This document shows, in pieces, positions 23,851-35,805 of a stretch of 64,000 bases of DNA (positions are counted from its first letter, which is position 1; each line of letters begins with the position of its first letter). Both the position numbers and the translations under genes were made by a program. The stretch is from NCBI RefSeq assembly GCF_032854445.1, contig NC_088301.1:47549116-47613115 (forward strand), given 5' to 3'. The DNA comes from Liolophura sinensis (lineage: Eukaryota > Mollusca > Polyplacophora > Chitonida > Chitonidae). The notes beneath the pieces are model-generated. The model was not told where the DNA came from. It was given only the letters and a program-made list of their open reading frames with translations, and searched no databases.

Positions 23851-23994
23851 GTCCTCTGCGGCCGTAAGTGGGAAGGTCTGTGAGCAACCTGCGGATGGTC
23901 GTGGGTTTTCCCCGGGCTCTGCCCGGTTTCCTCCCACCATAATGCTGGCCACCCTCGTATAAGTTAAATATCCTTGAGTATGGCGTAATAAACA
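23851..23994 (+). mobile_element. tRNA-derived SINE, 3' half
   Basis: GGCCGTAAGTGGGAAGGTCT, CAACCTGCGGATGGTCGTGG, CCCGGGCTCTGCCCGGTTTC, ending TTGAGTATGGCGTAATAAAC. It is 5' truncated, without A or B box. Confidence 0.85.
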
Positions 23995-25401
23995 CAAACA
24001 GGGTAAACTATATTATTGTATAAATACACGGTATGATATTCCCCCCAGCGATGAAGCGTATTTTGCCAGTTGGCTAAGAAACATGACGTAATGAATAAGT
24101 CAGATGTGTCTCGAAATCTGACAACCCCCACCTACTGGGATTACACACAAGTGTTGCTTGTGATCGCAAACTTTTCCTTTCTGTTATATTAAAAAAAATT
24201 TTTTCATAATATATTACAATCAATTCATATGAACAGAGCAGACAAGGTATTTCATTTTATTAAGTTACTAAAGAAATTCATAGCACAAAGTGTAATTCAG
24301 AAGTCAAATTAAAATAACTTGAAACAGGAAACATGTAACTAAGTTTGGTGATATATAAGGGACAGATGGTGATGTATTACAAGACTGGCACTAGCACGGC
24401 GCGTAGCACTGGATAAATAAGTACTTGTCGACCCAAGGTCTATATTATTACATTGTAATTATATTATATTATTACTGATTTGAGGCCAGGTCTGGTGTCC
24501 AACGGGACAAAACGTTAGACCAATATGCTACACTGAAATATAATAAACAGAGCCACGTATATATATGATCATTATATGACAGTAACCATTTGACTCTACA
24601 TAGTAAGCATAGTATCAAAATCAAAGTTCAGACTGTACCCCCGGTAAATCATAATCCGAAGAGAAATTCTCAAAGACTAGCTTAAGTAATACAATTAGCA
24701 ACCTCTTAAAATTATATACATAACTTCAGTTCAACATAGTCAGAAGTCGTCATCAATTTTCAATGATGTTGGAAAATTAGCCAGCTCAATAAACTGGAAC
24801 ACCATTAAACGTTGACGGACAGATATTAGATATATACTTGCATAGGATAGCGTCAAAGATCTTCCAATCTACGATTATAAGTTGTAATTAATGACTGGAC
24901 TTTTTTTTAAATTTAAGAAACTTTGAATTTAGGTGCTTGAGGGTAAGGCGTTAATTTAGAAGTGTCAGCGTATGACGTAGACCGACTTCGGCGATTTGTT
25001 CTCGCTCCTGGACATCTTGCGAGGCAAGATATGTATATACCATATGCTGACACTACTGGCATAATAAGTGAAATAGTTAGCGAGGACTTAACCATTAAAA
25101 CGTAATGCCGGTGGCTTTTCGAACCATTGTGTCGTTGTTTAGATACTCTGACGCTAGATGAAGTTCTTTCCACTCTAAACACATTATTTAAGTTGGAATA
25201 ATTCTTAAAATCTAAACCTACTGATAATAAGCTTACTGAAATAACATTCCCATAAACTTCGCATGTAGGTTAAAAAAAAAGTATAGAAAGCCCACCTTAA
25301 TATTTGAACATCTAACTGTATGCAATTAACCCTTAAAAATATGTAAATATATTATTTCAATTCAATAAAAAATTTTCAATGTAAGTATAATTTTGCTCAA
25401 A
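23995..25401. other. Unassigned intergenic sequence
   Basis: AT-rich, with a short match to family B surroundings near 24735-24780 (CGTCATCAATTTTCAATGAT, also at 13490). No gene was seen. Confidence 0.45.
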
Positions 25402-25575
25402 CCCTGGTGCTAGGAAATGTGTAAGTTGCTGCTGTTTAAGTATTTATACAAATAGTTAGAATAAAACCTTAACTAATGTAAACTGATAACATGCCGGATT
25501 TTACCGGTTAAATGTTACTATTTACCAACTATCACACTGTCGTCGCTCTGGTTTTGCACTCTGTACTGTCTTTTT
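25402..25575 (+). repeat. Dispersed family A, copy
   Basis: CCTGGTGCTAGGAAATGTGT, AGAATAAAACCTTAACTAAT, and ACCAACTATCACACTGTCGT with CGCTCTGGTTTTGCACTC. Confidence 0.8.
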
Positions 25576-25669
25576 CATTCAGTGGTATTTGTGCGGTTGA
25601 TGGCTTCATTTTTATACATTTTGTTCCTTCAACACAAGATAAGGATGTATAATACGCATGTAGATGCTG

Positions 25670-25860
25670 ATGCCATGGTGCTAGGGGGCGTGTAATTTGC
25701 TTCTACTTATGCATTTGCATGAACAGTTAGAATAGAACTCTATTGAGAAAAATTGAGAAGAGTCCGTATTTCACCAGTTATGTTTGATCCTTTGGCAACT
25801 ACCATACTGTCATAGTTACTCTGGTTTTTCTCTCTATGATGTACGTATCATTTACATTGT
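25670..25860 (+). repeat. Dispersed family A, copy
   Basis: GCCATGGTGCTAGGGGGCGT, GCATTTGCATGAACAGTTAG and CTCTCTATGATGTACG. It follows the 25402-25575 copy closely in the same orientation. Confidence 0.8.
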
Positions 25861-26162
25861 GGTTTTGTGCCTGGAATATTGTGTGACTTTTTCCCTTTTG
25901 CATGTAACTAGCCTTATTCTGAATGGCTTAAATGACTGTTTGGGAAATATAATATTAAATAATATTATAATATTAAATGGGAAGCCAGAATAAAACTGTG
26001 ACCCTAGCCCAAGCATATTATCCTTTATGAAGTCTTTAGTCATCAGAACAGCAAGGCATATTCGAATGCTAAGATTTATTCCTGAGCCACCATATTCACT
26101 GCAAGATCATTTGATCTTCACAGGGTTGATTCCTGGCCATTAGAATCTAAGCGTTGAAACAG

Positions 26163-26355
26163 AGACTGTGCTAGGGTGCGTGTAAATTACTACTACATTT
26201 ATGCATTTACATGAACAATTAGAATAAAATCCTGATAGAGGTAAGCTGACAAAAGGCCGCATTTCATCGTTTACGTGCGACCACTTGCCAGCTATCATTC
26301 TCTTGTCGCTGCTCCAGTTTTACTCTCTGTGCGGTATGTCTTTAATTATATTCCT
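26163..26355 (+). repeat. Dispersed family A, copy
   Basis: GTGCTAGGGTGCGTGTAAAT, GCATTTACATGAACAATTAG, AAGCTGACAAAAGGCCGCAT and CTCTCTGTGCGGTATGTC. Confidence 0.8.
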
Positions 26356-26494
26356 ATGCCATCCATAACTAGCTCTCCGGGTGTATATTCTAGTGACATA
26401 ATAACATCGCTAAAGTGAGTCATTGTTTTCATCTCTGCGTCCAATTTATCCTGCACAATGCGACTCTGCATGGGCCAAGCCAAATTGTTTCCTT

Positions 26495-26552
26495 CTAATA
26501 TATTTATTTGATTGATGTTTTACGCCGCACTCATGAATATCTTGCAATATAC
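26495..26552 (-). mobile_element. SINE 3'-end fragment
   Basis: TTATTTGATTGATGTTTTAC then GCCGCACTCATGAATATCTT matches the last 50 bases of the 804-1078 element. Confidence 0.65.
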
Positions 26553-26744
26553 ATGACTAACAATACACTCCACATGCTGGACCCGAATTACATGAGGCGG
26601 GGAATGTTTCATATACGATTGTATGTTTTTTGATATATACAAAACCTTGTTGGATTCATCCAACAGTTAGTTTCCAGACCCTCGATTAATAATAATGTAT
26701 TATTATAATATTATTCAAGTCTCCAATCCTGGTTGGAGGAGATG

Positions 26745-26905
26745 CTTAGTCATGGTATTAGGGAGTGTGTAAGTTGTTATTTGAATTATGAAAGCATTTA
26801 CATGAACAGTTAACCCTGACTGAGGTAAATTAGCTACGCGTGGGTGTTTGCCAACTAACAAACTGACATCGCTGCCCTAGTTTTACTGTTAACGTTGTAA
26901 TCTTT
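26745..26905 (+). repeat. Dispersed family A, copy directly before multicopper oxidase 2
   Basis: GTCATGGTATTAGGGAGTGT, GCATTTACATGAACAGTTAA and CATCGCTGCCCTAGTTTTAC. It ends about 35 bases before the splice acceptor that precedes the oxidase start codon. Confidence 0.75.
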
Positions 26906-26939
26906 TGTATTCTAAACACGGTTGATTTTTATTTTGCAG
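26906..26939 (+). promoter_or_regulatory. 3' splice site upstream of multicopper oxidase 2
   Basis: GATTTTTATTTTGCAG ends at 26939 with a good pyrimidine tract. The coding exon begins at 26940, 20 bases before the ATG, so a non-coding 5' exon is expected upstream. Confidence 0.7.
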
Positions 26940-26959
26940 ACAATCCAAGAAAAGACGGA

Positions 26960-29672
26960 ATGCTGACTTTACTTTTGTGTTTTCTGTGTATGTTGGTATT
27001 GCCCAGCCGAGGTATGCCTGCTTGTGAACAAAATGTGGAGGTGTGCGAATTTACGTTAGAGGCTGAGCTGAAGCTGACAATGATGTATGGGAAGATATTA
27101 ACCTATGCTGAGGATGGAAATCTCTACGACTACCGAGTTACCAACACATCCTCGGCGGAGCCTATTCCCTCGGCCGAAGTAATAACAGGGGATGGTTATG
27201 AAATGCCAAGGATGGTTTTTGTCTTCAACGGTCAGTTTCCTGGCCCACCCATCGAGGTGTGGGAAAACCAAATGGTCAAAGTGAAAGTAGTGAACAAACT
27301 GAAGAATGATGGTATCACTATCCATTGGCATGGTCTTCACCAGGCAGGCACCCCATTCATGGACGGGGTACCATTCGTCTCCCAATGCCCAATACTTCCA
27401 GAGCAAACATTTATCTATTTGTTCAAGGCTTACCCAAAGGGAACCTTTTGGTATCACTCCCATATGGGAAGTCAAAGAACGATGGGGTTGTATGGGCCAA
27501 TAATCATTCATGAGAGGAAGCCAATTTATCCCGGATTGCAGGAATTTACTTGGACGATCACTGACTGGAATCATGACTATGATTCTGAAATGGCCTACTA
27601 CAAAATGGTCTACGGTATATACGAAGGTCGTAGTAAGATAAAAGGTACAGGGTCCTTGGACGGTAGCTTCTTCAGCATGTTCAGATATCACTCCGGCCTG
27701 CTGAATGGAAAAGGACGTTATCACAACCCGGTCACTGGGAAACACAATGGGGCCCCTTTGTCCGTTTTCAATGTGACTGGAGGATCCAGTTACAGGGTGA
27801 GGGTCATAGCGGCAGGTGAACTCTATCCTTTTCGGGTCTCAGTGGATCAGCACCTCATCACCATCATCGCCTCGGATGGCTACTATCTGGAACCTGTCAC
27901 TGTGGAATCTTTCATCATCAACCCTGGAGAGAGGTTTGACTTTATCATCAACGCCACACAAACTGTGGACAATTACTGGATTCGGGGAGAAACACTGGAG
28001 GTTGGAATGAATCACACCCTCGAAGCTATTCTTCATTACGACGGCGCACCAGTCAACATGGACCCAACCTCTCAACCAGCTAACTGCACAATGGACAGTA
28101 TGTGTGTGGTTGTCAACTGCCCTTTTACATATTACCCAATGGAGGACTACACCAAGTGCATAACCTTCGATAGTTTACGATCGCTGGAAGTACAGAAAAC
28201 GCCTCTGAAGAGCGATGGGATGTTTCAGGAGCAGTTTCTTAATTTTGCTTTTCCGGGCAACAAATGGACACCAGGGTCGATAAATGGAATAGCCTACCAA
28301 CAGCCGGTTGTGTCCGCTCTAACCCAACCCCATGAAATAGACACACAGTGCACGCAAGACGACTGTGGGGAGGATAAGGTCTGCCAGTGCACGTGGGCAC
28401 TCCCACTACACCATGCTCAGACTTACCAGTTTGTCTTTCTGAATATGGGGAGTGGAAAAGGCTGGTCTCATCCGATACACATGCACGGACATTCCTTCTA
28501 CGTCTTAAAGATGGGGTACGCCCGCTACAACGAAACAACGGCAAAGCTCATTGGTGATAACTTGGATATAGACTGCCGAGGAAATCCCGACAGAACTAAA
28601 AGTTTCTGCAACAACGCCACTTGGACTAATTCCTCGTGGCTCCATGGCAATGTACCCGATGTTGAACTAGAGAAACCTCCTCGCAAGGACACGCTGATTG
28701 TTCCGACAGGTGGGTACGCTGTCATTCGGATCAAGGCCGACAACCCCGGTATTTGGACGCTTCACTGCCACATTCAGATACACAACATGGATGGGATGGT
28801 TATGCTTCTCAATGAGTCCTACTCGGAAACCCCGAAAATACCCAATAATTTTCCCTCCTGCAGGAATTATCATGGACATCACACCGCTGATGAAGAGGCG
28901 ACGTCGACAGCCCCAGTAACTACAAAAGTAACACCCATGTTGTCGACTACCACTGTAAAGTCGACTGATAATCAAATGCTTTGCCGGGAAATGATGGGAG
29001 GTAAGGCCGAAAGTATGTGCTAAAATAATTTTATTAATGGAAGTGGTCTCACTTTGAATTCGGATACTGTTGTATTGAGACGGCCCGAAATACGATTTGG
29101 ATACGTCGTTTACTATTGTTTACTATTGCCCAATTTCGACCACCATAATGCTGGCCGCGGTCATATAAGTGAATATTCTTGAGAACAATCAAATATATAA
29201 ATAAATAAATAAATATACACTGCATAATTGATGCTACTTTTGTTATTTTTTGAACTGGAAGGCCCATAAAATAAATCAGAGGAACTCTAAAAATGGATCT
29301 GAAACTTGTGACAAAGGACATTTTGTCCGTCTATCTGAAAATGGTTTGTCTATTCTTGCTATTCAAATGTAATATTACAGTTAATACACTAAAACCATAG
29401 TCCTTCCTTTTTAATATTAAGGATAAATATAAAAAAAAACATTAATTACAGTAAGTTCTAATGGAATCCTGATTATCAATCTGTTTCTTTTTTTAGTGTA
29501 CACCAAGGAGCTGTTCTGGGGAGTTGTAGGGTGTCTGATCGGCATTGTTGCACTGCTATTTTTCATCCTGTTGGTTTACATGGGTCTTCATAGGCCTCGC
29601 TATGGAAGAGGTTACACTCTTGAACCTGTGCCTGGGAGATTAGGTTTTGATAACAAGGGATCCGATTTTTGA
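26960..29672 (+). CDS. Multicopper oxidase 2 (laccase-type), secreted or membrane-anchored
   Basis: Coding exons are 26960-29000 and 29497-29672, giving 738 residues. It is a paralogue of the oxidase at 7682 with the same layout: signal peptide (MLTLLLCFLCMLVLPSRG), three cupredoxin domains, copper motifs H122-W-H124-G, H166-S-H168, HPIHMHGH at 504-511 and HCHIQIH at 602-608 with axial Met613, a Thr-rich stalk (about 648-676), and a last exon with YTKELFWGVVGCLIG, a membrane helix (about 687-708) and a basic tail. Function is predicted as O2-dependent oxidation of an unidentified substrate at the cell surface or outside the cell. The donor GTAAGG at 29001 is phase 1, as in the paralogue. The 97 bases at 27866-27962 are almost identical to 8579-8675. 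The catalytic set is complete and no break was seen. Confidence 0.95.
29001..29496 (+). other. Intron of multicopper oxidase 2 coding region, with embedded SINE
   Basis: GTAAGG to TTTTTTTAG, phase 1. Retention would end the protein after about seven residues (reading GGKAESMC) without the membrane anchor. A SINE fragment lies inside it. Confidence 0.9.
29139..29215 (+). mobile_element. SINE 3' fragment inside the oxidase 2 intron
   Basis: ACCACCATAATGCTGGCCGC, GTCATATAAGTGAATATTC, then an AAATAAATAAAT tail. Confidence 0.75.
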
Positions 29673-29899
29673 AAAGATTTCACAAAGTTGAATCTGGAGG
29701 AAACATTATACGAGGCCAACTGTAGAGATACGTAATGTGAGAAAGTCTAACATTTTGAGAACTGCATACAAGAATCATAAACATATCTTTATAAATCATA
29801 GACTTATGAACAGAACTCCATTTTTATATTTGTGTTATGAGAATATACTAATCATTAAACTTCTGTAAATCGGCCTTGATTCGTCTTACATGTCTTTCT

Positions 29900-29905
29900 A
29901 ATAAA
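29900..29905 (+). terminator. Polyadenylation signal AATAAA of multicopper oxidase 2
   Basis: AATAAA lies 228 bases after the stop codon at 29672. Its position fits a short 3' UTR. Confidence 0.6.
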
Positions 29906-30105
29906 TGTTACCTGCTTATGATTAGTCAGTTTTAGAGGTCATTTTCAAGTTTTGTATACCTATAACTCTGATATGGTTATTTTTTTAACACTGATTACAT
30001 TATTACTCTATGTTAACTACCAAGCCTTTTGTTTTTTGCACTGGCCATTAATTATGACACCGATATTGTAGATCCGTTAAACGAAACTTTTTTCTGTTTT
30101 TTTTT

Positions 30106-30301
30106 CTGTGAGTTCAAGTCCAGCTCATGCTGGCTTCCTCTCCGGCCGTAAGTGGGAAGGTCTGTCAGCAACCTGCGGATGGTCGTGGGTTTCCCCCGGG
30201 CTCTGCCCGGTTTCCTCCCACCATAATGCTGGCCGCCGTCGTATAAGTGAAATATTCTTGAGTACGGCGTAAAACACCAATCAAATAAAGAAATAAATAA
30301 A
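30106..30301 (+). mobile_element. tRNA-derived SINE, 5' truncated at the B box
   Basis: Starts at the B box (GTGAGTTCAAGTCCAGC), then shows the well-preserved body and GTACGGCGTAAAACACCAAT with an AAATAAATAAAA tail. It is close in sequence to the copy at 804. Confidence 0.9.
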
Positions 30302-30629
30302 AGTTCCAAAATTATTTGAGTACAATATACCATCATATGTATTTCAACCACAAGAGGAAGCAAGACGCACGGGCTGGACAGACGGACATACACGTACATG
30401 CCATTGTCATGTGTGTAATAAGAAAATGTTGTTGCTATAATTTTTTTATTCAATGGCGTCTTTGAATATGTATGTATGTTTGCTTTGAGTTTAAAGTCGA
30501 GCTTTTTCAGTCATATGACGACGATATGTTTGTATGTGTGTATGATTGTAATTTCACGTTGTACTTACCAATTTGTCATGACACTCCACCCAGTCACATT
30601 ATACTGATATCGGGCCAACCAGTTATGTT

Positions 30630-30775
30630 TCATTGCTCTAACCTCTCAGTACTTAGCGCCAAGCCAGGCAGCAATAAGTACCATCTTTAGCATGACCTGA
30701 TCCAGGTTTGATCCCAGGTCTCCCGACTTCGAGGCGGGCGCTCTTACCCTTAGGCCATCGAAGCAGTATTTTTAA
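30630..30775 (-). mobile_element. tRNA-like SINE head, third family
   Basis: On the minus strand: GCTTCGATGGCCTAAGGGTA, GAGCGCCCGCCTCGAAGTCG, and a GGATCAAACC B box, followed by GGTACTTATTGCTGCCTGGC. It resembles tRNA-headed repeats I recall from other mollusc sequence. The anticodon-arm-like hairpin is present but the acceptor stem is not paired, so it is not a working tRNA. Confidence 0.6.
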
Positions 30776-33700
30776 AAGACATGGGCAATGTGTATATGAC
30801 AACAACTTCCCTTCCTTATTATACACGTATACTTCATCACACGGGTATTTAGATGTTATGGATGTTCAGGAAATTGCCCTATTACCAAGGAATTTGTACC
30901 TTTATTTTCATTGACAGGCCATTTTGATCACTATCGCTACTAAACGCTGACAGTTGATAACGTTACAGCCCCACAAATTTTGTAACTCATATTATAAAAA
31001 AGCTACCCCATCCCAAATAATTATTCAATAAGCTTTACATTATAACTCCCAATGAAATAATTATTTCAATAGGCGTTGCAATGGCAACCTTAACATCTGT
31101 AACGTATAGTAAAATATTTCAGAAAAGTCAATTTCTTAATTCTGTTATAGTGCGTGAAATCTCTTATTTATATATCTATAATCAGGATAAATTCAGTCAT
31201 TGTCCTGTGCATTGACCTTAACTCTCATAAGGTTTATGTATCGACTAACAGCGTTGTGGGATGAGTATGTTTGTTGTTGATACCGAGTGTTGAACGTGTG
31301 TTGGGTGGGCACCGGAATTGTGTAGCGTTAGTGAGGTGGGTTTAATTTGTGGGAGGCAGACGTCGGTATGTGGGGATGGTGGAAAGCGAGTGGACACCGG
31401 CTGTTAAGGTAGGGTCGGTGGCTGGAGGGAGACCGTTGGCCAGTGGTGCATTCTTATGAGAACAAAGTCTGACCTGATTCAGTTTCATCTTGATCTTTCT
31501 TCTTTGAAGTTATATAATATTAAAGTGTTCATGTTACTGAAACCTGCATGACCAAACGTCAATCACTGGCAGCTCTTGCTAGGAGCGCAACAAAACTTCG
31601 ATTAATTAATTTAAGTTCAATTGAATTATTTAAACATTGCATTCTGTATTTTTTTTCACCTTTGACCAACATGCGTCAGGATTATTTCAGTTTATGTCCC
31701 GACAATCTCAGTTTTTAGAAATACTAAATATTCCTTGATTTATTGTTAACTCTTACATGACAAAATTGTAAAGTTTCATTGACTTTATTTTTAAAACCAT
31801 TTAATTACAGTTTACTGACAGGTCGCCATAACAAACTCACTATTCGAGCAATTCATTCTACATTCCCCACCTCAACCAAATTGAATACCCGTCAATATGA
31901 AAATGTGTAGCAATCAGAATAAAACGATTCATGGTTATTGTGAATGAATTGTAATCATGAAATGTAATCAATCATATAGTATCGACCTGTTATCTTTTTG
32001 TCAAATAGCCTAGGGATCCAGGCCAACTAAGTGACTAAAGCTTCCTGTCCCAACACAACTAAGTTTTCTCACACTTAGTAGTTCAAGAGCAAGTCGTAAT
32101 CGAATCTAATTTTTACAGAAGTCAGAATGCTTACAGCTTACATACAATGGATCTACTTTAAAATGTTGTGATGCAATGGAGTTTAAAGCAAAGCAAACGT
32201 GTCAATACATCCAGTCAATACATCCGGACAATGCATGTAGGAAACCAGAGTGAACACATCTTGTGATTCAGTTATCCTCTTGTTAAAATGCGTGTCATGT
32301 CATCTTGGAATGATTTGATATTGTTCAAACAATTATTTTGAAATATTTCATGGCTTATAGATGTATTTTAAAGAAATAAAATTGCTCTGTTTCAGTAAGA
32401 AGCTATATTGCAACACTTATTGAAATAATTATTTTATAGGAGTAACATTCTAACACTTACTGAAACTATTTCTTCAATAGGGGTAATTTATTTCAAAAAG
32501 ACCGGGTACACCGCTCTCATACTGTTACATTGACGAATGGTGAATATAAATCCGCTCGATGACATTAGTAAAAGGATGCATAGCACGGATTCCAAATGGC
32601 AAGTTTGTCTAGTGCTGGCAGTGGCCTGAGGTTGCAGTTCGTGCGCTGTAAGGAGTATGAACATGAGGTCAAATTTTCAGTGCGCAGGGTCTCATTTTGT
32701 CCTAAAGCGACATCTACATGATGTATTTTATCAGCAGTCAAGAGCGAAACTTGAAAGAGGTGAACTATCGTGGAGGTCGATGCTATGGATGGTAGGTCTA
32801 AGGTAGTAACGTGATGTAAACTTAGTCCATTTCCCATAGATCTTAAAAATTTTCGCAACCTTGGATATAGGTAACCGTAGACAATAAACTTGGACAAAAG
32901 CTGTGTCTACTTAAATCACTTCGGTAGTCCGAATGTTCTGCGCCGATGTGTGTTGTTTTTGGATGTGATTTGACGTCTACATACGATAGGCTCTCAGTGC
33001 CGTGTAATGTTCGGTTTGGAGTCTCTGGTGCATAAACGTAAATCCTGAGCTCATTTTCCTCGGTCCACCTCAGTCACACCAGTGAGAAGTATTAATGTTG
33101 GTCTTAAACACTACAAGTAAACCAAAACAAACCGCGATATTAAATTACACTTTGCTGTAAGAAAGTGATACATAAGCCAGTGTTTTCAAGGGAGTCGTTA
33201 GGATACCCCACACCAGGTAGCTTGGACAAACATAAGTCATACCTGTTAATGTTTGTTTGAGAAAGGACCAGTGAAAATTTGATTAGGGCTCATTGTTTAT
33301 AGAACATTTAGCAATAGACGTGGAAGTCCATATGGCATACAGTTAATAGTAAATTTGATCACAGTGATTTTAATGTTTCAGAATTATTTCAGAATTAACG
33401 CTGTTAAATCACGAATGTTATTTCCCTTTCAATACTACACCTAAGGACTGATCAACTCTGCAATAGGCCTAATGCAAGATTGATTTTGAATCAAAAGTAT
33501 GATGTTACCAAGTGACGCTTTTCTGCTGGTGAACTTAATGAAATTCACTGTCGTTAAGGGTCTCATGATGTTAAATATGTGGCAATTTCTAATCGACTAA
33601 ATATTCGCATATGCTAAGCATAGCACAAGAATGAAAGGCTCAAGTAGGTTAAGTCTAATCAAACCTTATTATGTGCTAAGACAATTACATTTAATATAAC

Positions 33701-35667
33701 TAAAAACCAATATAATTTCATTGAGGCCTACGTGTATACCCTCTGAAAATGACTACCACCGGTACGCACAACTGTAACAAAAACTGAACACGTACACTTT
33801 TGTGTACTGTACAACTCCACAACAGTGTGTAGTTTTGTACTACGCAAATTTTGTATCTTTAGTGCAGGATGTAGGCCTACCTGTGTAGATTAGATTTGAC
33901 TTTTGTTAAGAGTTGCGTGTTACCTGTGGTACACAGTCGTGTTTAGAGAGTAAATCAGCATGTAGAATATTCCGCATGTGTCCATCTATGGCACCCCACT
34001 TGTATATAACAGTGGACCGGATGGTTAAACACAGGTACTTGACATAAACAATATACTTTGCTTGATATGACACTGAAATTCCCCTGAAGGCATTTTTGTC
34101 TTAGTTTGGTCGAAAATTTATAAAGCTCTCCATATTTTTACAAGTCAGTCTGACAGAATTAGAAAAGATTTATTTAGTCTATATATTTTTGATATGTTGT
34201 ATGTATGAGAGTTATTTCAATGGGTTAGTTTTTGTGCCGTGTAAAATAAGGACAAATATATCCGGCCTATATGCGGCGTCACTTCCGTTTAATTAAATTG
34301 TGTCTTTATGCATTGAGATAAACAACTTAATTAGAGAGTGTCCATACTTCCTAGATACCAATACATTGTATGAACACTATCATGCACACGTAAATGTACC
34401 TAATGTAGTAAATCGGCATTTGGACAATTTTTGAAGGACTGCAAGTTTTTTCAGTATTACACGCAGTACATATAGATAAAGCCCTTTTCACTCTGTAAGT
34501 TTCAGCTTTACAGTTTTATGTATGTATGAAATATGGAGGAAATTGCAGTTTTTATCAATTTAATCGCAATTTTCGATAAAAGTATAAATCGCAGGGAATA
34601 AATAAGACCAGGTTCGTCATCAGGACGTCAAACTACGTCAGGCAACATGTATTGAATCTTCAGATTTAAGTTTTTTGTTTTCACCTGACATAACTTTCGT
34701 TGTATCACTGAAAACCGGATTTGTTCACACACTGCATTTCTTTCTTTGCATGTAGCATCCATAGGACGTTTGCTGCTTGTAGTAAATATCAAGTCAAAAT
34801 GCTTCTCTGGCTACATTTCTTACTTCTGATGTCGATCATGTTACTTCCGGTTTTGCAAAAATTGGATATTCGAAATCAGCGCCCCAAACTGCATCAGACA
34901 GACTGTTTTCCACAGTTAAATTTTCCACAATGTGGAAATTATTGGCAAAAAACGAAGTTTTTGGTCACATACACACGACATTTTCACCCTATAACGAGAC
35001 AAAGTACAATTGAAGTACAATTTTCAGCCAAGAAAGTCCTGTTGAACAAATTGAACATAGGCTTTGTGCAACTGCAGTTTAAGTTCCAGCTTAATCACAT
35101 GGGTCGTTGAGGAAAAGAAGATTGTTTTCGTTTTCCACAAATTGCAACATGGCCGCCAATTCACGTGATCAAAATTTTCCAAAGGTTAAAGAGCACAACT
35201 TCAGGTCTTTACCTATAATATACTGAAGTTTCATAATCCGAACAGAAACATTAGGGATTCAAGCCTGAATGGCTTGAACCGCCTAATATACGGTCAGCAG
35301 TACATCTGCACATTTTCTGATAAAAGTTGGTGTGGAATGGAGGAGGTATAAAGTTTAGGTTGTTATTTCAGTCACGTGGTACAGAGTTTGATGAACATCT
35401 TAGCAGCGGGGTCAACAATGGCATGACAATATATTTCACAGCTTTTTGGAATTGGAATTTTTTGGAAAAGATCTCTCCATCTAATTGTAATCAGTCATCG
35501 TGACAAAGTTATGCCTATAATTATTATATACAGATTGAAACTTTATATCTGATTAAATGATAGACATCAAAACATCCGTGCGGATTTTGGATAAATTCAC
35601 GTAGTCACAGGGGAAAAAAAAGGAGACATAACTTTCCACTGCACAAATCACACAAATTCTTTCTTAC
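30776..35667. other. Long unassigned intergenic stretch
   Basis: No recognisable protein, splice-supported exon or strong repeat. Frames of 110 codons (32565-32897, minus) and 129 codons (34721-35110, plus) have no known motif. A G-rich patch lies at about 31290-31440. Confidence 0.45.
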
Positions 35668-35805
35668 TCCTTTGCTGCATTTACATGAACAGTTAGAGTA
35701 AAACTTACGTAAACAGAACAAGGCCTGATTTCATGGGTTACGTGCGACAGTTTGTGACAACTATCATACTATCGTCGGTGCTTTGGTTTTACTAGCTATG
35801 TTATA
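35668..35805 (+). repeat. Dispersed family A, copy
   Basis: GCATTTACATGAACAGTTAG, AAGGCCTGATTTCATGGGTT and CTATCATACTATCGTCGGTG. Confidence 0.75.

Noticed and set aside
27098..27745. 215-codon open frame antisense to multicopper oxidase 2
   Set aside because: It lies wholly opposite conserved coding sequence and has no domain. It is a shadow of the oxidase frame.
32565..32897. 110-codon minus-strand frame
   Set aside because: No recognisable domain or neighbouring exons. It could be a transposon relic but cannot be supported.
34721..35110. 129-codon plus-strand frame
   Set aside because: It has a hydrophobic stretch but no domain, no splice context and no repeat match. The length is compatible with chance in this AT-rich DNA.
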